Shown piece by piece: positions 1 through 12,200 of a DNA stretch of 64,000 bases. This stretch comes from Anolis sagrei (taxonomy: Eukaryota; Chordata; Lepidosauria; Squamata; Anolidae): the NCBI RefSeq assembly GCF_037176765.1, contig NC_090025.1, positions 165,838,822-165,902,821 of the forward strand. The letters are read 5' to 3'. Positions within the stretch are counted from its first letter, which is position 1. Every line of letters starts with the position of its first letter. Under the pieces are notes generated by a model. It searched no databases and had not been told where the DNA came from. It saw only the letters and a list, made by a program, of their open reading frames with translations. The position numbers and the translations under genes were made by a program.

Positions 1-127
1 CCTGGTGGCAGGGGTGACATTTGCAATGGATATCTAAATGTAATATTTTTATCGTATAGAGAATATCTTCTGCATCTTTGTGTAACATCAAGTTAATTTC
101 TAAACAGGTGGTAACATGGGAAACTTA

Positions 128-614
128 GTCTTTACATTACATTAAGAACCATAGATATGCAGATGATACCACTTTGATGGCTGAAAGCAAGGAGGAGATG
201 AGGAGCCTTATAACCTCCCGAAAGATCTCAGACAGGCCCCCACCTTAGCGGTTTTTAGAAAAAACCTGAAAACCTGGCTATTCCAACGTGCCTTCTCAGA
301 TTAGGAACCCCACTACCAAAGCCCAGAAGCACTTTAGTAGAGTCAAGATCACCCTCAACACACACCGCACTTATACTTTAATCTCATATCCCCCCGACAC
401 TTTTTTCAGCACTTTTAACCCTGTACCCCACTTCAGCCGGCTCAGTTTTTAATAATGTCCTGTTGTATTGTTATTGCTGTTGTTTTTTCTGCTTTAACTG
501 TTTTATTTGCTATATATTGTATTGTTGTATTGTTGTATTGTGTTGTGCTGGGCTCCGGCCTGTTGTAAGCCGCATCGAATCCCTTGGGAGATGCTAGCGG
601 GGTACAAATAAAGT

Positions 615-646
<32 letters not shown>

Positions 647-1208
647 CAAGGTGAAAGAAGGAAGTGTAAAAACTGGGTTGTAGTTAAACATTAAAAACAT
701 GATTATGGCAACCAGACTGATTGATAATTGGCAAATAGAGGGAGTAAACATGGAGGCTGTGACAGACTTTGTATTTCTAGGTGCGAAGATTACTGCAGAT
801 GCAGACTTCAGCCAGGAAATCAGAAGATGTTTCCTTTTTGGGTGGAGAGCAATGACCAATCTTGATAAAATACTGAAGAGTAGAGACAAGAGTAGAGTGC
901 CTTAGACCGCAAGAAGATCAAACCAGTCCATCCTCCAGGAGAGACAGAGAGAAGGATATTAGAGGCAAAGATGAAGTACTTTGGTTAACGTAATGAGAAG
1001 ACAAGATAGCTTGGAGAAGATAATGATGCTGGGGAAAATGGAAGGAAAAAGAAAGAGGGGCCAACCAAGGGCAAGATGGATGGATGTTATCCTTGAAGTG
1101 ACTGGCTTGACCTTGAAGGAGCTGGGGGTGGTGATGGCTGACAGGGAGGTCACGAAGAGTCGGAAGTGACTAAATGAATAAACAACAATAAAAACAACAA
1201 CAACAACA
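128..1208 (+). mobile_element. RTE-BovB LINE 3' part, interrupted and decayed
   Basis: Pieces 128-215 and 648-1208 read like the end of a BovB reverse transcriptase: YADDTTLMAES, then FLGAKITADADFSQEIRR (779-832), FGHVMRRQDSLEKIMMLG and GQPRARWMDVILEVTGLTL, ending VTKSRK and an (AAC)n tail. An L2/CR1-like tail is inserted at 216-641. The frame changes several times and part of the HEVTKSR region is deleted relative to the better copy at 60569-60738. Confidence 0.8.
216..641 (+). mobile_element. L2/CR1-like LINE 3' end inserted in BovB
   Basis: It begins at a reverse transcriptase C-terminus (reads like LSRQAPTLAVFRKNLKTWLF), then a T-rich 3' UTR with the GTAAGCCGCATCGAATCCC and GGGGTACAAATAAA motifs, and ends in (AAT)n. 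ATAACC occurs at 210-215 and 642-647 as a short target duplication. Confidence 0.75.
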
Positions 1209-2194
1209 TGGTTCTTCCCAGTGATTCGGCACCATTCCTCCCAGTGTAGTTTAAGAGAGTTATTGAAATCATATTTGATCATACATGCCTTCTATAAGTT
1301 TTACAGGTCAAGCCTTTCACAGACTCTAAGGTTTCAGGGACAAAACCTCATTTTGATGTCCTAGGGAACACACCCTACTGGTATAAGGATGAATGTTATA
1401 AGGGCGCTTTACCTGGTGATGACATCTTAAGTATCAACTGCAGTCACACTTTATGTGCCATTCAGATATAAATGCCAAGTCTAACAAGTGAGGAGCACAC
1501 ACATACATTTTTCAGGGCAATGCTCATAGCATGGGATTCTTCCTGCTAACTCTGAAAACTGCAGAAGCAAGTGGGACTTCAAGGCATCTAGGCATGCTAT
1601 GCCTGCTCTGTTTGAGTCAAGATTATGATGGCTATGTTATTATTTCAATAATTTATTGTTCATTTATTATATTAAAATAGCTTATTATAATGATTTTATT
1701 CCTCTACCGTACAACCATTGCAATATAAACAGCTTGGATATTTATTTTATCCAATGGTACAGAAGCAATACGAAAGAACACAGTAATGAATAAATAAATC
1801 TGTGTAAATATGTTGTAAAACATCATTAGCTCCTTGGTCTATCTAATAGTGAGTTGTCTTTGCCTGACAACAGATTCCCAGGGCTTCTGACAAAGGTCTG
1901 TGCCAGCTTTGTCTGGAGATGCCAAGGGCTGAACTTGAGACATCTGGCAAATAAACCATGTGCCTCATCAATTGATGTAGCTGAGATATTAAGTGAGCAA
2001 AGTCTCTGCTGGGGAGAAAGGACTACAGATACAGACGGTCCCATCATCTCTGTATGGTATTGATAAAACAAAACAAAACAGATACTGAAAGTATAAAAAC
2101 TGCAGGATGTTTTATTCTCTTTATGATTTTATTTACAAAGAAAAATGGTCATAACCCCATTGTTTGACAAAACACCCTTATTTAATTTCACTAT
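1209..2194. other. Unique flank, nothing recognised
   Basis: AT-rich sequence with no convincing exon, repeat or RNA. The small reading frames near 1850-2070 on both strands overlap and look like chance. Confidence 0.5.
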
Positions 2195-2205
2195 CTCTTC
2201 TAATA

Positions 2206-2452
2206 TGGGGCCATGGTGGTGCAGCAGGTTAAACTGCTAAGCTGCCAAACTTAGTAGTAGTTTGAAAACATGCAAATGTGAGTAGAACAATAGGTATCGC
2301 TTCGGCAGAAAGATAACAGCACTCTATGCAGTCATGACCTTGGAGGCGTATACGGACAACGCCGGCTCTTCAGCTTAGAAATGGATATGAGCACCACTCC
2401 CCAGAGTTGTACTCAACTAGACTTAATGTCAAGGGGAAACCTTTACCTTTAC
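2206..2452 (+). repeat. tRNA-derived SINE, family B
   Basis: A tRNA-like head (GCCATGGTGGTGCAGCAGG) and the 3' end GGGGAAACCTTTACCTTTA. An 11-base target duplication CTCTTCTAATA lies at 2195-2205 and 2453-2463. Confidence 0.85.
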
Positions 2453-2962
2453 CTCTTCTAATAGGCACATTGAATAGAAACATCATCATATGCATTTAAA
2501 TTTATTTTTTTTAAAAAAAAACTCCTACTTATCAATGAAATAGTACTTTCGTTTTACAAAGTGCTTGTCACCAGGCATGTATAGAATATAGTTTGGGATC
2601 TACAAGTAATTCTCTGGGTAATTTTTATTTAAGGACTTCAGATTTCCAATTGTCTGAAAATAGCAACACTTTTAAAATCAAGATTTATTTACCCAAATCA
2701 CATTACTGAAAAATAATACTGGAATGAATGCTGCAAGCAAAGGCCAGTGAGCATGTGGGGATATTATCAATCACATAATTCTGAATTCAGCACATGCTCA
2801 GAGATAACCTATACCTTTATTCTAAGAAGAAAAAAAGAGATTCTACAAGCCAGGACTCTCTCAATACTTGCTTGATGGAGAACTTATCCTTTTCACAATA
2901 ATTCAGTTCATTTTCATAGCAACATAATGACACCATTATTCATATATTCATTTTTACACTTG

Positions 2963-3228
2963 GAGCCCCCGGTGGCGCAGTGGGTTAAACCCTTGTGCCG
3001 GCAGGACTGAAGACCGACAGGTTGCAGGTTTGAATCCGGGGGGAGTACTGATGAGCTCCCTCTGTCAGCTCCAGCTCCCCATGCAGGGACATGAGAGAAG
3101 CCTCCCACAAGGATGGTAAAACATCAAAACATCCAGGCGTCCCCTGGGCAATATCCTTGCAGACTGCCAATTCTCTCACTCCAGAAGCAACTTGTAGTTT
3201 CTCAAGTTGCTCCTGACATGAAAAAAAT
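2963..3228 (+). repeat. tRNA-derived SINE, family A
   Basis: A-box-like GGTGGCGCAGTGGGTTAAAC and B-box-like GGTTTGAATCC, then the body with AGCTCCCTCTGTCAGCTCC and the 3' tail CAAGTTGCTCCTGACATGAAA. It is one of five copies in the window and is close to complete. Confidence 0.9.
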
Positions 3229-3631
3229 ACATATAAGAAATTTGAGATGGAGAGGGAGTAATGTGTATGGCAACACAGTTCTGCCCAAAATAGAACATGA
3301 ATTCATGCCTCTCTATGGAGCTCAGACTGGGTAGCACCAGCCGAAAAACATTACCCAGGCACTAATCTTTCCAAACCTGGCTCTCCGCCTGGTGAACCAG
3401 CAACTCTAAGTAAGAATGAAGTAAACAACATATTCTTATGAATATCTTCATTCTCCTCAATCACTGGCAGTCAGCTAAAAAAACATAGGAACGTATCACT
3501 TCTTGGATGGTTCTTCCAGAGCCAACTCTTGGCTTACGGCTTCTGTCCTGAGAAGCCAGTTTTATGGTAGTCTTGGCAGAAGTTCAGAAGCGCAAAGGAG
3601 CTATGTGTCAAGCTCACAAAACCAACTCCCT

Positions 3632-3653
3632 CTGTGTGTGTGTGTGTGTGTAT
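3632..3653. repeat. (TG)n microsatellite
   Basis: About ten TG units. The surrounding 3229-4053 is otherwise unremarkable 3' flank of CYTH4. Confidence 0.9.
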
Positions 3654-4053
3654 ACATTGGCAAGGCCCCCATGCATTATATTATTTCCTTTCCACTCTGT
3701 AACTTTGTCCTTCATTCTGTTCTTCCAAATGAATTAATTAATTGCATACTACATAACTCAAACTGCATAGTTATTTCAGATACCCCGAGACAACATATCA
3801 GGCAGGAATTCATGTATGAAAGTTTTTCTGCTTCAAATATACACAAAACTGGGCATCTGCTCTGGCCATTTCCAGGGAAGATGCCTTTCTTCCTGGGTTT
3901 TTTTTTAACCCAGGTCATTAATTGATATATTAAAACATTCCAAACGTGCTCCATAGCTAGCAAATGTTGCCTGTTAGTAGTAAGGGAAATTGAGTCATAA
4001 CTCCTGCAGTGTTATCTGTTTCTTTAGGCTTTGGGAGAGGAAAGAAAAGGCAT

Positions 4054-4059
4054 TTTATT
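4054..4059 (-). terminator. CYTH4: Possible poly(A) signal of CYTH4
   Basis: AATAAA on the minus strand, about 145 bases past the stop codon. It is the first such hexamer downstream of the stop. No transcript evidence is available, and a longer 3' UTR cannot be excluded. Confidence 0.35.
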
Positions 4060-4200
4060 ATGCTGCCAGTCACTGAATAGACAGAAAATAGGTGGCTGTT
4101 GTTTCCTGCTGCTCAGACAGGAAGAAGGTCTGGATTTTGAATTCTTTTTAGTGGTAGGCATCCACTATGTCCATGTTCTTGCAGTGATGAAAAAGACAGC

Positions 4201-4273
4201 TCACTTTTTGCTGGCAATCTTTTTCTTACGTGCAGCAACCAGGTCATAAAAGGGATCTTGAGTGATGCTGGTT
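4201..4273 (-). CDS. CYTH4: CYTH4 coding exon 13 (stop codon)
   Basis: 73 bases, acceptor TTCTTCTAG, ending in TGA at 4201-4203. It encodes residues 371-394, [20 protein letters not shown] then SKK. The polybasic tail cooperates with the PH domain at membranes (family knowledge). Confidence 0.94.
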
Positions 4274-7200
4274 CTAGAAGAAAGAAAAATGGAAGGGATT
4301 GAAGACTTTGGCATCACTTTCTTTTGCAGGATACATGGAACTTGACACAGTAGTAAATCAGGTGGAAGGGCCAGGTTATATCATAGCTACTTCTATGCTT
4401 AGAATTAATATAGGCCATAAATAAAATATGTGCAGAATGCCTATTTTTGAACAACTTTATCCAGTATAGCCACATTGGCTGAGGCATTCTGTACCCATCA
4501 AAACAAACGCTCCCACCATTGAATTAATACTAGTTTCTAGGAATAAGAACAAAGGAAACTATTGTCTTTCTGCTCGAGGTGTGGGACCATACATGTGTGG
4601 CTGGCTCCACTATTAGCAAGGGGAAAGCAACCATATTAGTGAGAGGTACTGAGATATACTAATGGTAGCCCTGCCACAACTGTTCCTCCTAAGTCCCCTG
4701 GACAATTCCCTCACTTAGGGAAAGCTTTCCTCCCTTTCTGTGTATAACAGACAGCTTGTTTTGTTTACTGTCTTGTTTGCTCTAGTGTCTTTAGGTAAGT
4801 CAGAGCCCCCTGTTAATTGGCCAACATTCAACTGCTGGTCAAGCTAGTTTGGGAAATGGGGAAGGGATTCATTCTTGTCTTTTTTTCAAGCAGAAATATA
4901 TTTTGGGACAGTCCTGCCTAAAGATCTCTGGTTGTTCACTGTAGCAAGGAGGATGCTGGGCCTGTTGGATTCCTCTGTGGAGCTCTTTTTTTTTTTTTTT
5001 TTGGAAAAGCAACTGAACCATGGCATATGCCCCCGGTTGCGCAGTGGGTAAAAGCGCTGAGCTTCTGAACTTGCCAACTGAAAGGTCACAGGTTCGAATC
5101 CAGGGAGCAGCGTGAGCTTCCGCTGTTATCCCCAGCTTCTGACAACCTAGTAGTTCAAAAGCATGCAAATGTGAGTAGATCAATAGGTATCACTCCAGCA
5201 GGAAGGTAAAGGCACTCTATGCAGTCATGCTGGCCACATGACCTTGGAGGTATCTAAGGTCATGGCTTAGAGATGGAGATGAGCACCAACCCCCAGAGTT
5301 GGACATGACTGGACTTAATGTCAGGGGAAACCTTTACCTTTACTTATCTGAACCACCTGATGATCAGCACAAATCTCATGGGGGTGGGGAGGGACTAGGA
5401 CAATAGTAATGTGGTGTGGCTAATAAAAAGAACAGAACGCTAAACCATTTCTGGGTATTCATATTGGAACAGAGTTGCATATTTTTACCCATGAAATCAT
5501 AATATTTGTCTCATATTCAATCTCATTGATTACCAGGGATAAAATGTTTAGTTAGTAACTTCAAAATGTGTTGTTGATCTTCTGCACTTGTCCATACCTG
5601 TCAGTTTGTATCATCAACAGTTGCTTCTCTGTCATCTCACTGTTTGAAAATTCAGTGTGCTCACCATATCCATGGAGGTTTGGTTCTGGGACCCTCCATG
5701 GATATGAAAAATGTGGGTAATCACACCTTATATTATTAAATGGTGGCTATGCAAATGTGCATGGATAAATGTGTCTACATTGACATCATCAACATTTGCT
5801 AATATGGGGCATGACAATCCATGATCACTAGGAATCATGGATTCAAAGGATCTACTATTATTCTGAACCCAAATGTGAATATTGGTACATTGCCTTGGAC
5901 TCATGATGGTAGAAAAATGGGCTATAAATAGAAAATACCTGATTTTTTGAACTGAGAAATACAATTACGTTCTTTATCTCTTGGCATTTTTGCTCTCTTC
6001 ATCTCCCAGTTGACCCCAATAACCTTTTCCCTCACCGTATTGCTTCAATCCATTGATCACGTTCCTCTGGCAAAGCTGCGGAAATCTTGTAGGATTGGTG
6101 CTTGCCTTCCACTACCTTCCCATCCCCATCAGTCTTGCAGGCTTTGATCTTCTGTCCTTTGCAGTTTGCATTGAAGAGCTCAAAACAATTCTGAGGGGAG
6201 AACATAGAAGGGAATCAAAGTCCGAAGATCAACAAAGCTAAAAGTTCTGGGATCAGGCATGTGTATGTGTGTGTTGGGCTCCAGGTTAAAAAAGCAGCAA
6301 GAAAACCTTTTCTGTGTCTTCACGCATACATATAATGGAATCCCACATGATTCAGCAGCAAGAATATTAGATTGAAGTCCTTGGAATGCATTTCCTTTTC
6401 TGACAAGAACTGACTGCTTGATCCCAAGGAAATTGCTACACATCTCATGCCTCAGTGGTGCATTTACTTTCCAATTTGTCGACAGCGTGTTATTTTTGCA
6501 GAAGAGAATGCCACAGTATTGACTTATTTTATTTACTGGAGGTATTTATTCTTCGCAAATTTTATCTAAACTGACCTGGCACATATCTTCTGGATCAATG
6601 TAAACCCTAGCAAAAGCACAAAAATGCAAGCACACGGTGGAGTCATTCCTACATCTCTCTTTCCACCCCTACTCCCACATATAGGTGGGTGATATTTCTG
6701 TGTGCATGTACACAAGCACAGCCACATCAAAAAGTCACAGCATATATCCAGTTTATTAGTTGACTTTCTCAGAATGGCATCAGGGGGTGACAGTTCCTGC
6801 TAATCAAAATGTCCTGACCTTTTGATCCTGTGAGATGTGTTTCTATTATTTTAATTGTTTGTTTAGCTAGTTAGTTTATATATTGCCTTTTCTTTAGATT
6901 TTGCAAATTTTCTCATCCCCCTTGAATATGTTTATCTCACAAATCCTTTTTTTGTACAGAAACATTGTGCTTTGGGGTACATTTTTGTATATGACCTAAC
7001 CTTTTTCTACTGAAAAAAATATTAGTGTTTCCCATAAAGTATTTGGGAACCTGTTGTTGAGTCAACACTAGACACATTGAATCAAGCATTGAATTGTAAG
7101 CCAACAGGTAGGTAGATCCAGTTGATTCTTGGTGGAACTAACAATCCATGAAGAAGTTGTCCTCTGTTTATAATGCTGGGTGTCACTCTCTAACACATCC

Positions 7201-9255
7201 AACACTTGCTGAGGGTATTTGAGAGTGCTGACCAACAAGCGAAACCCATATGCTGGATCAAAAAGAAACTCAGAATAAGGCTTGATGTTTTAATGGGGTC
7301 TTTGCAATTGTGGACTGCTTTTTTAAAAGCTCAAATTGAAAAATTAAGAAATGTAATGGCAATTTCAACAGAAAGGAAGAAACCATGAAAATGAACAAAA
7401 TCTGGCTACAAGTATTTTAAAAACTCTAAAATTATAACAGTAAATAAAGAACAACACTCAAAAATGGGAACTCAAGACAAGAAACAATCAGGGACAGCTA
7501 ATCACCTCTCAACAAAGGATTCCCCCAGGAGGTAACAAACCAGGCCTTGAAACTGCTAGGCCATTAAATGCTAATCAAGGTGGCCAGTTGAAACATTCAC
7601 ACCTACCTCCAACAGACAAGAGTTCTTTCTCCAACCCTGGACATTCCACAAATATATAAACCCAATTTTCATAGTTTCCAACAGGCCTCACAACCACTGA
7701 GGATGCCTGCCATAGATGCAGGTGAAACATCAGGAGATAATGCTTTTGTAACATGGCCATACAGCCCAAAAAACTTGCAACAATCTAGTGATTCCGGCCA
7801 TGAAAGCCTTCAACAATACATTGCAATGGCATAGTTTCACATAGCCCAATCTTATGGATGCTTACTTGGAAGAAAGTTCCATTGAGTAAAGTAAGACCTC
7901 CTTCCAGGTTACACGAATAAGGGATTATATTTGCCAGCCTTAGCAGTTTTCTAAAAAAGACAGTATGCTGACCAGCGATCCCTTTTCACTCACAACTAGC
8001 TGACCTAATGGAGGGCATTTTGATCTCTATAGCCTTGGCAGGAATCACATTTCAAGTTATTTCCAACTAATGGCAATCCTAAAATGAATGCATCACAAGG
8101 TTTTGTTTGCAAATTTGTTTGGGGGAGGAGGGGGCAGGACATTTGCCTTCCTCTGAGGCTGAGATTGTGTGGATTGCCTAAGGTTATCCCAATATGTTTC
8201 CAGGACTGAGTGGGGATTCAAACCTTTATCTGCAGTGTTACAGTCCAAGTTTGAAATCATTACACCATACTGGCTCTTAAGAATCACACACCCTGTTGCA
8301 AAATTGCCAGTTTAATGGACTCAAATGATTTTCAACAAATTGAATGATTGGTGTCCACTTACAGGCAAAGTGGAGGATTTTTTTAGCACAGCTCTTAGAA
8401 TTCTCCTGTCAGCATCAGCCAACAACTACAAAATTCACAAAATTCAAAAAGGACACAACCTGAATGGTAACTGAAGATATCAGAAAAGCTCCTCTGTGTG
8501 TGTATGTGTGTGCATTATATTTCATCACTGTACCCCACTCAGCATACTGGTTGGGGGATTCTGAGAGGCATAGTCAAAACAAGCTTGGAACAATTTAATT
8601 ACTGAGTTTTGAGTGCCAAGCTTTTGGAGCAAACTAATTGCTTCTACCACCACTGCTCCTTTGTTCAGTTTCAGCTGTGGCAAGTGGCATTGTGTATCCT
8701 TTGCAAAATCCTGATAGAGGAACGGTTCCTCTTTCCTCAAGGGCATTGCTAGTGAAGCTATCAAGGAGTCTGCTGAATTGGGGAGCTCCATTCTTAGAGG
8801 AGTGCTATTGGGAGAAATCATTTGTTTGGATCTGGCTTCAGTTTCCCTTCCATTGTAACTTTCAGATGAGATTGTGCAGACTGACATTGCTAAAGAGCAC
8901 TCAAGATCTTGATTAGACTAGACACCAATAACAAAGCACCGCTGCTCAAGTGTCTTTTTAGACAGGTGTATTCCCTGAGCTGATATCCATCTCTAAAGAT
9001 ACCTATATCCAGAAGTAATTGGGATTTTTTTTCTCTAGCCTCTTCCAGGTACCTATTTCATTGAACAACGAGATTCCAGAATGGGCTTTGAAGGTATTTG
9101 AGTTAACTGTGAGAAAAGTCTCACATTACTTGTTGGTGCATTGTGGAGAATTGTTAGGAAGCAGCAAAAAGCAAAGAGTAAAGATCAAGGAGTATTGGGT
9201 GCAGAGCTATATGGCTTTAAGGAATTTCCCATCATGTGAATTAATTCCTAGGTAT

Positions 9256-9291
<36 letters not shown>

Positions 9292-12200
9292 AAGTATGCT
9301 GTTTGACATATGTGCGCCTTGGGCTATATGCTGATATTGGAGTGCTACTTTCATATTGCCCTCATACAACTCTCTGTAAAAGGTAGCTCAGACCTCTGCA
9401 AAAGCAATCTGCTCCTTCCCTTTGCCTCTTGACTACACGGAGAAGAAAAGAAAGACGGAACAGCCATGTGGTAGAAGTTTGCTTTCACAAATGTTTCCCC
9501 AAATCCATATATTGCAGTTACTGGTACCAACTTACTGGTTTCTTTGGGTCATCTACTTTCCGAATAGATAGATTTTCCAGCGGAATAATCCCCAGAGGCT
9601 CTTTGTCCTAGAAAATGGTAAACAGCAGTTATTCTCTGATTCATACCCAATCCCTAAAGAGTTTATGGCAGGAACAGCTTCAATTACACTCCTCCAACCA
9701 GAGGCAGAGACCATTCCCAGTTGAGGCATGCATGTCAATTTAGCAATAGAAAAGTAAAATTTTAAACAAGTCACAAAATATATATCTTGGTTAGATGGAC
9801 AAGCACAGGAAATCATCAGTTGGCTTCATATATCTCTAGGCTAGATGGACAAGCACAAGAAATCATCAGTTGGTTTCTTGCACCTCTGAAATGGCCGCCA
9901 AAATAGGTGAATGATCAAATATGGCAAGACAGGAGAAGCTCCAACTTTATAAGGGACATTACCCATCCCAGTATAACCCTACCAGGGATGTAAATCTTCA
10001 CATTTCACTCTTGGTTGTTTGTTTGTTTTTTTTTAAAAAAAAACAATTTCCATAGTTTATTCTCTAAAGGGTCAAATTACATTTTTTATACTTCTGATTT
10101 TATTTTCACAAAAAAAAACCCCAATTAGTATTTTTTCTGTTCCTGTTGATTTTAAAAAAGCTCTAATATTTACATTCTTGTGCAAGACAAGGTAAAATTA
10201 TTGTGGTAGTGGGTTTCTTCATGTGTCGAGACACTTTTCCTCACTGAGAACAAGAATATTTTCACATAGAGCCATTGGTTCTGCCCATGAGCAGCAGATG
10301 GCACTAAGATTGGTAAACCTTTAGCTATTTCTTTTTTCCTATATGAAGATGAATAATGATAGTAATTTTCTACAAACATTCCTCTACAGTATTCAGTCCA
10401 AATTCAAAGTGTTGTGGAGGAATTATTCTATGGAGAAAACTACATGAGTTTTCTCTGTGTGTACAAAGGAAGTTTTTTTTCTGTGCAAGAAGTCCACTTT
10501 CTGCAGAGAAAACAGTATTTTGTGATAAACATTTGGTGCATTTTTCTCTGTGGAATAATTCCTCCACAACATTTTGGGATGTTCAAATAATGGAAGAGGG
10601 GTGCGCAAAATTCTTGTTGATCTCTTATTTTTCCTGGCAGAATTTCCTAACTCATGGGAAACCTGTTTTGTGCCCTGGGAATGAATAATTAAAATATTAT
10701 TTCCACTTAAAGTCCAGTTTCTGCCTCCTGAGAATTCTGGGGTTTGTAGTTTAGGAAGGAGCCTTTAACAGCCTCACTAAACTACAAACACCATAATTCT
10801 GCAGCAGGAGAAACCGGGTTTAAAGTGGATTTTTTCTCTAGTTTGATGAAGCAGAAGATGGTACAATGAAGAGAGTAGAGAGCCACTCCACATCTGTCAG
10901 TTTTTCTGGTCTGAGCTGGATGCCACTCCCTTTGCATCTCTCCCCCTCCCCCGCCTTCCAACACACACTTTTCACAAAACCCCACATCTATGCAACTCCG
11001 AATTTAGTCCCACATCTTGAATATTATGATCCCATCAATGCATTTAAGGAATTGGATTATAATTCAGATTGATAAAACAATAGGATTTACAATTAGGGCT
11101 GCATACAATGACCTCCCTTCCGCACCAAGATATATAATCAAAATATTCAAACTCCAAAACAGATACAATAATTGGAAATCTTTTTTTCTGTAATCTTCCT
11201 CTACATATTTGATCTCAGCTGCAGATTACCTAGATTTCCATGCACCCACCCGTATATGGATATATTTGAGTCAAATGCATGTCAGATTTTTCCAGCACTT
11301 CATTTCTAATCTGCCAGGTTCCTCCGTGAGATTTTGGAGCCTAGCCGTAACTCAGCCATGCTCCCTACTGGCAAAAGCAGGCTCAGCTCAGCATGCTACT
11401 CAAAATTTCATTTGGGAGCCTGGGGCAGCTCCTCTGATCTGTCTGGTTTTTAGTGCTAGCTGTGAAGCAGAAGATGTCATTCATTCTCTTAAAATACACC
11501 ATTGAGATCGAGTTTGTTTCAGTGGAAAGCAGCTCTTACCGTGGTATATTCGAAGTAGTAGAGGCAGTTATCTGTGAGAATAAACCAACGCCGTTTCCAG
11601 GTCTTCACTCTGCCTCCTAGAACAAAAAGAATCAAAATATGCACATATATCAACAAATGTTAGATGCACCTAAGGAATAATGGGGATAGTTGAAAAATTC
11701 ACTAGATTTGCATTCTAGCATGAGGTTGAGCAATTCACAGTTCCCATAATTCACCACAGACACAGATGCAATTAGTGACTGGAAATCTACAAATGTATGG
11801 ATTGACAGGTCCATTTCCAAAACAGCAAAAAAAGTTCAAAAACATGTTCATATTTGAACAATGTATATGGGAAAGGAGAACCACATGGTTTGTGTGCTGG
11901 GAGACCAGGGTTTGAAATCTCATTTATCCGTAGAAAGCTCTTATGTAGAAAACCCTCAGAGGAAGGCAAGGTCACCCCCCCCCCCCAACAAATCTTGCCA
12001 AGAAAACCCTGTAATTTTTTTGTGTGTGTCAGTAGCAACTGCAAGTCGCTTCTGGTGTGAGATAATTGACCGTTTGCAAGGACGGTGCCCAGGGGATGCT
12101 TTGATGTTTTACCATCCTTGTGGGAGGCTTCTCTCATGTCTGCACATGGGGAGCTGGAGCTGACAGAGGGAGCTCATCCACACTCTTCCCAGATTCAAAC

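Noticed and set aside
2963-3040. A functional tRNA gene
   Set aside because: Promoter boxes are present but the cloverleaf is not, and the sequence continues into a SINE body.
8525-8887. 120-codon open frame on the minus strand
   Set aside because: It lies in intron 11 (between exons 11 and 12), lacks family motifs and has weak splice context; cytohesin exons join in phase without it.
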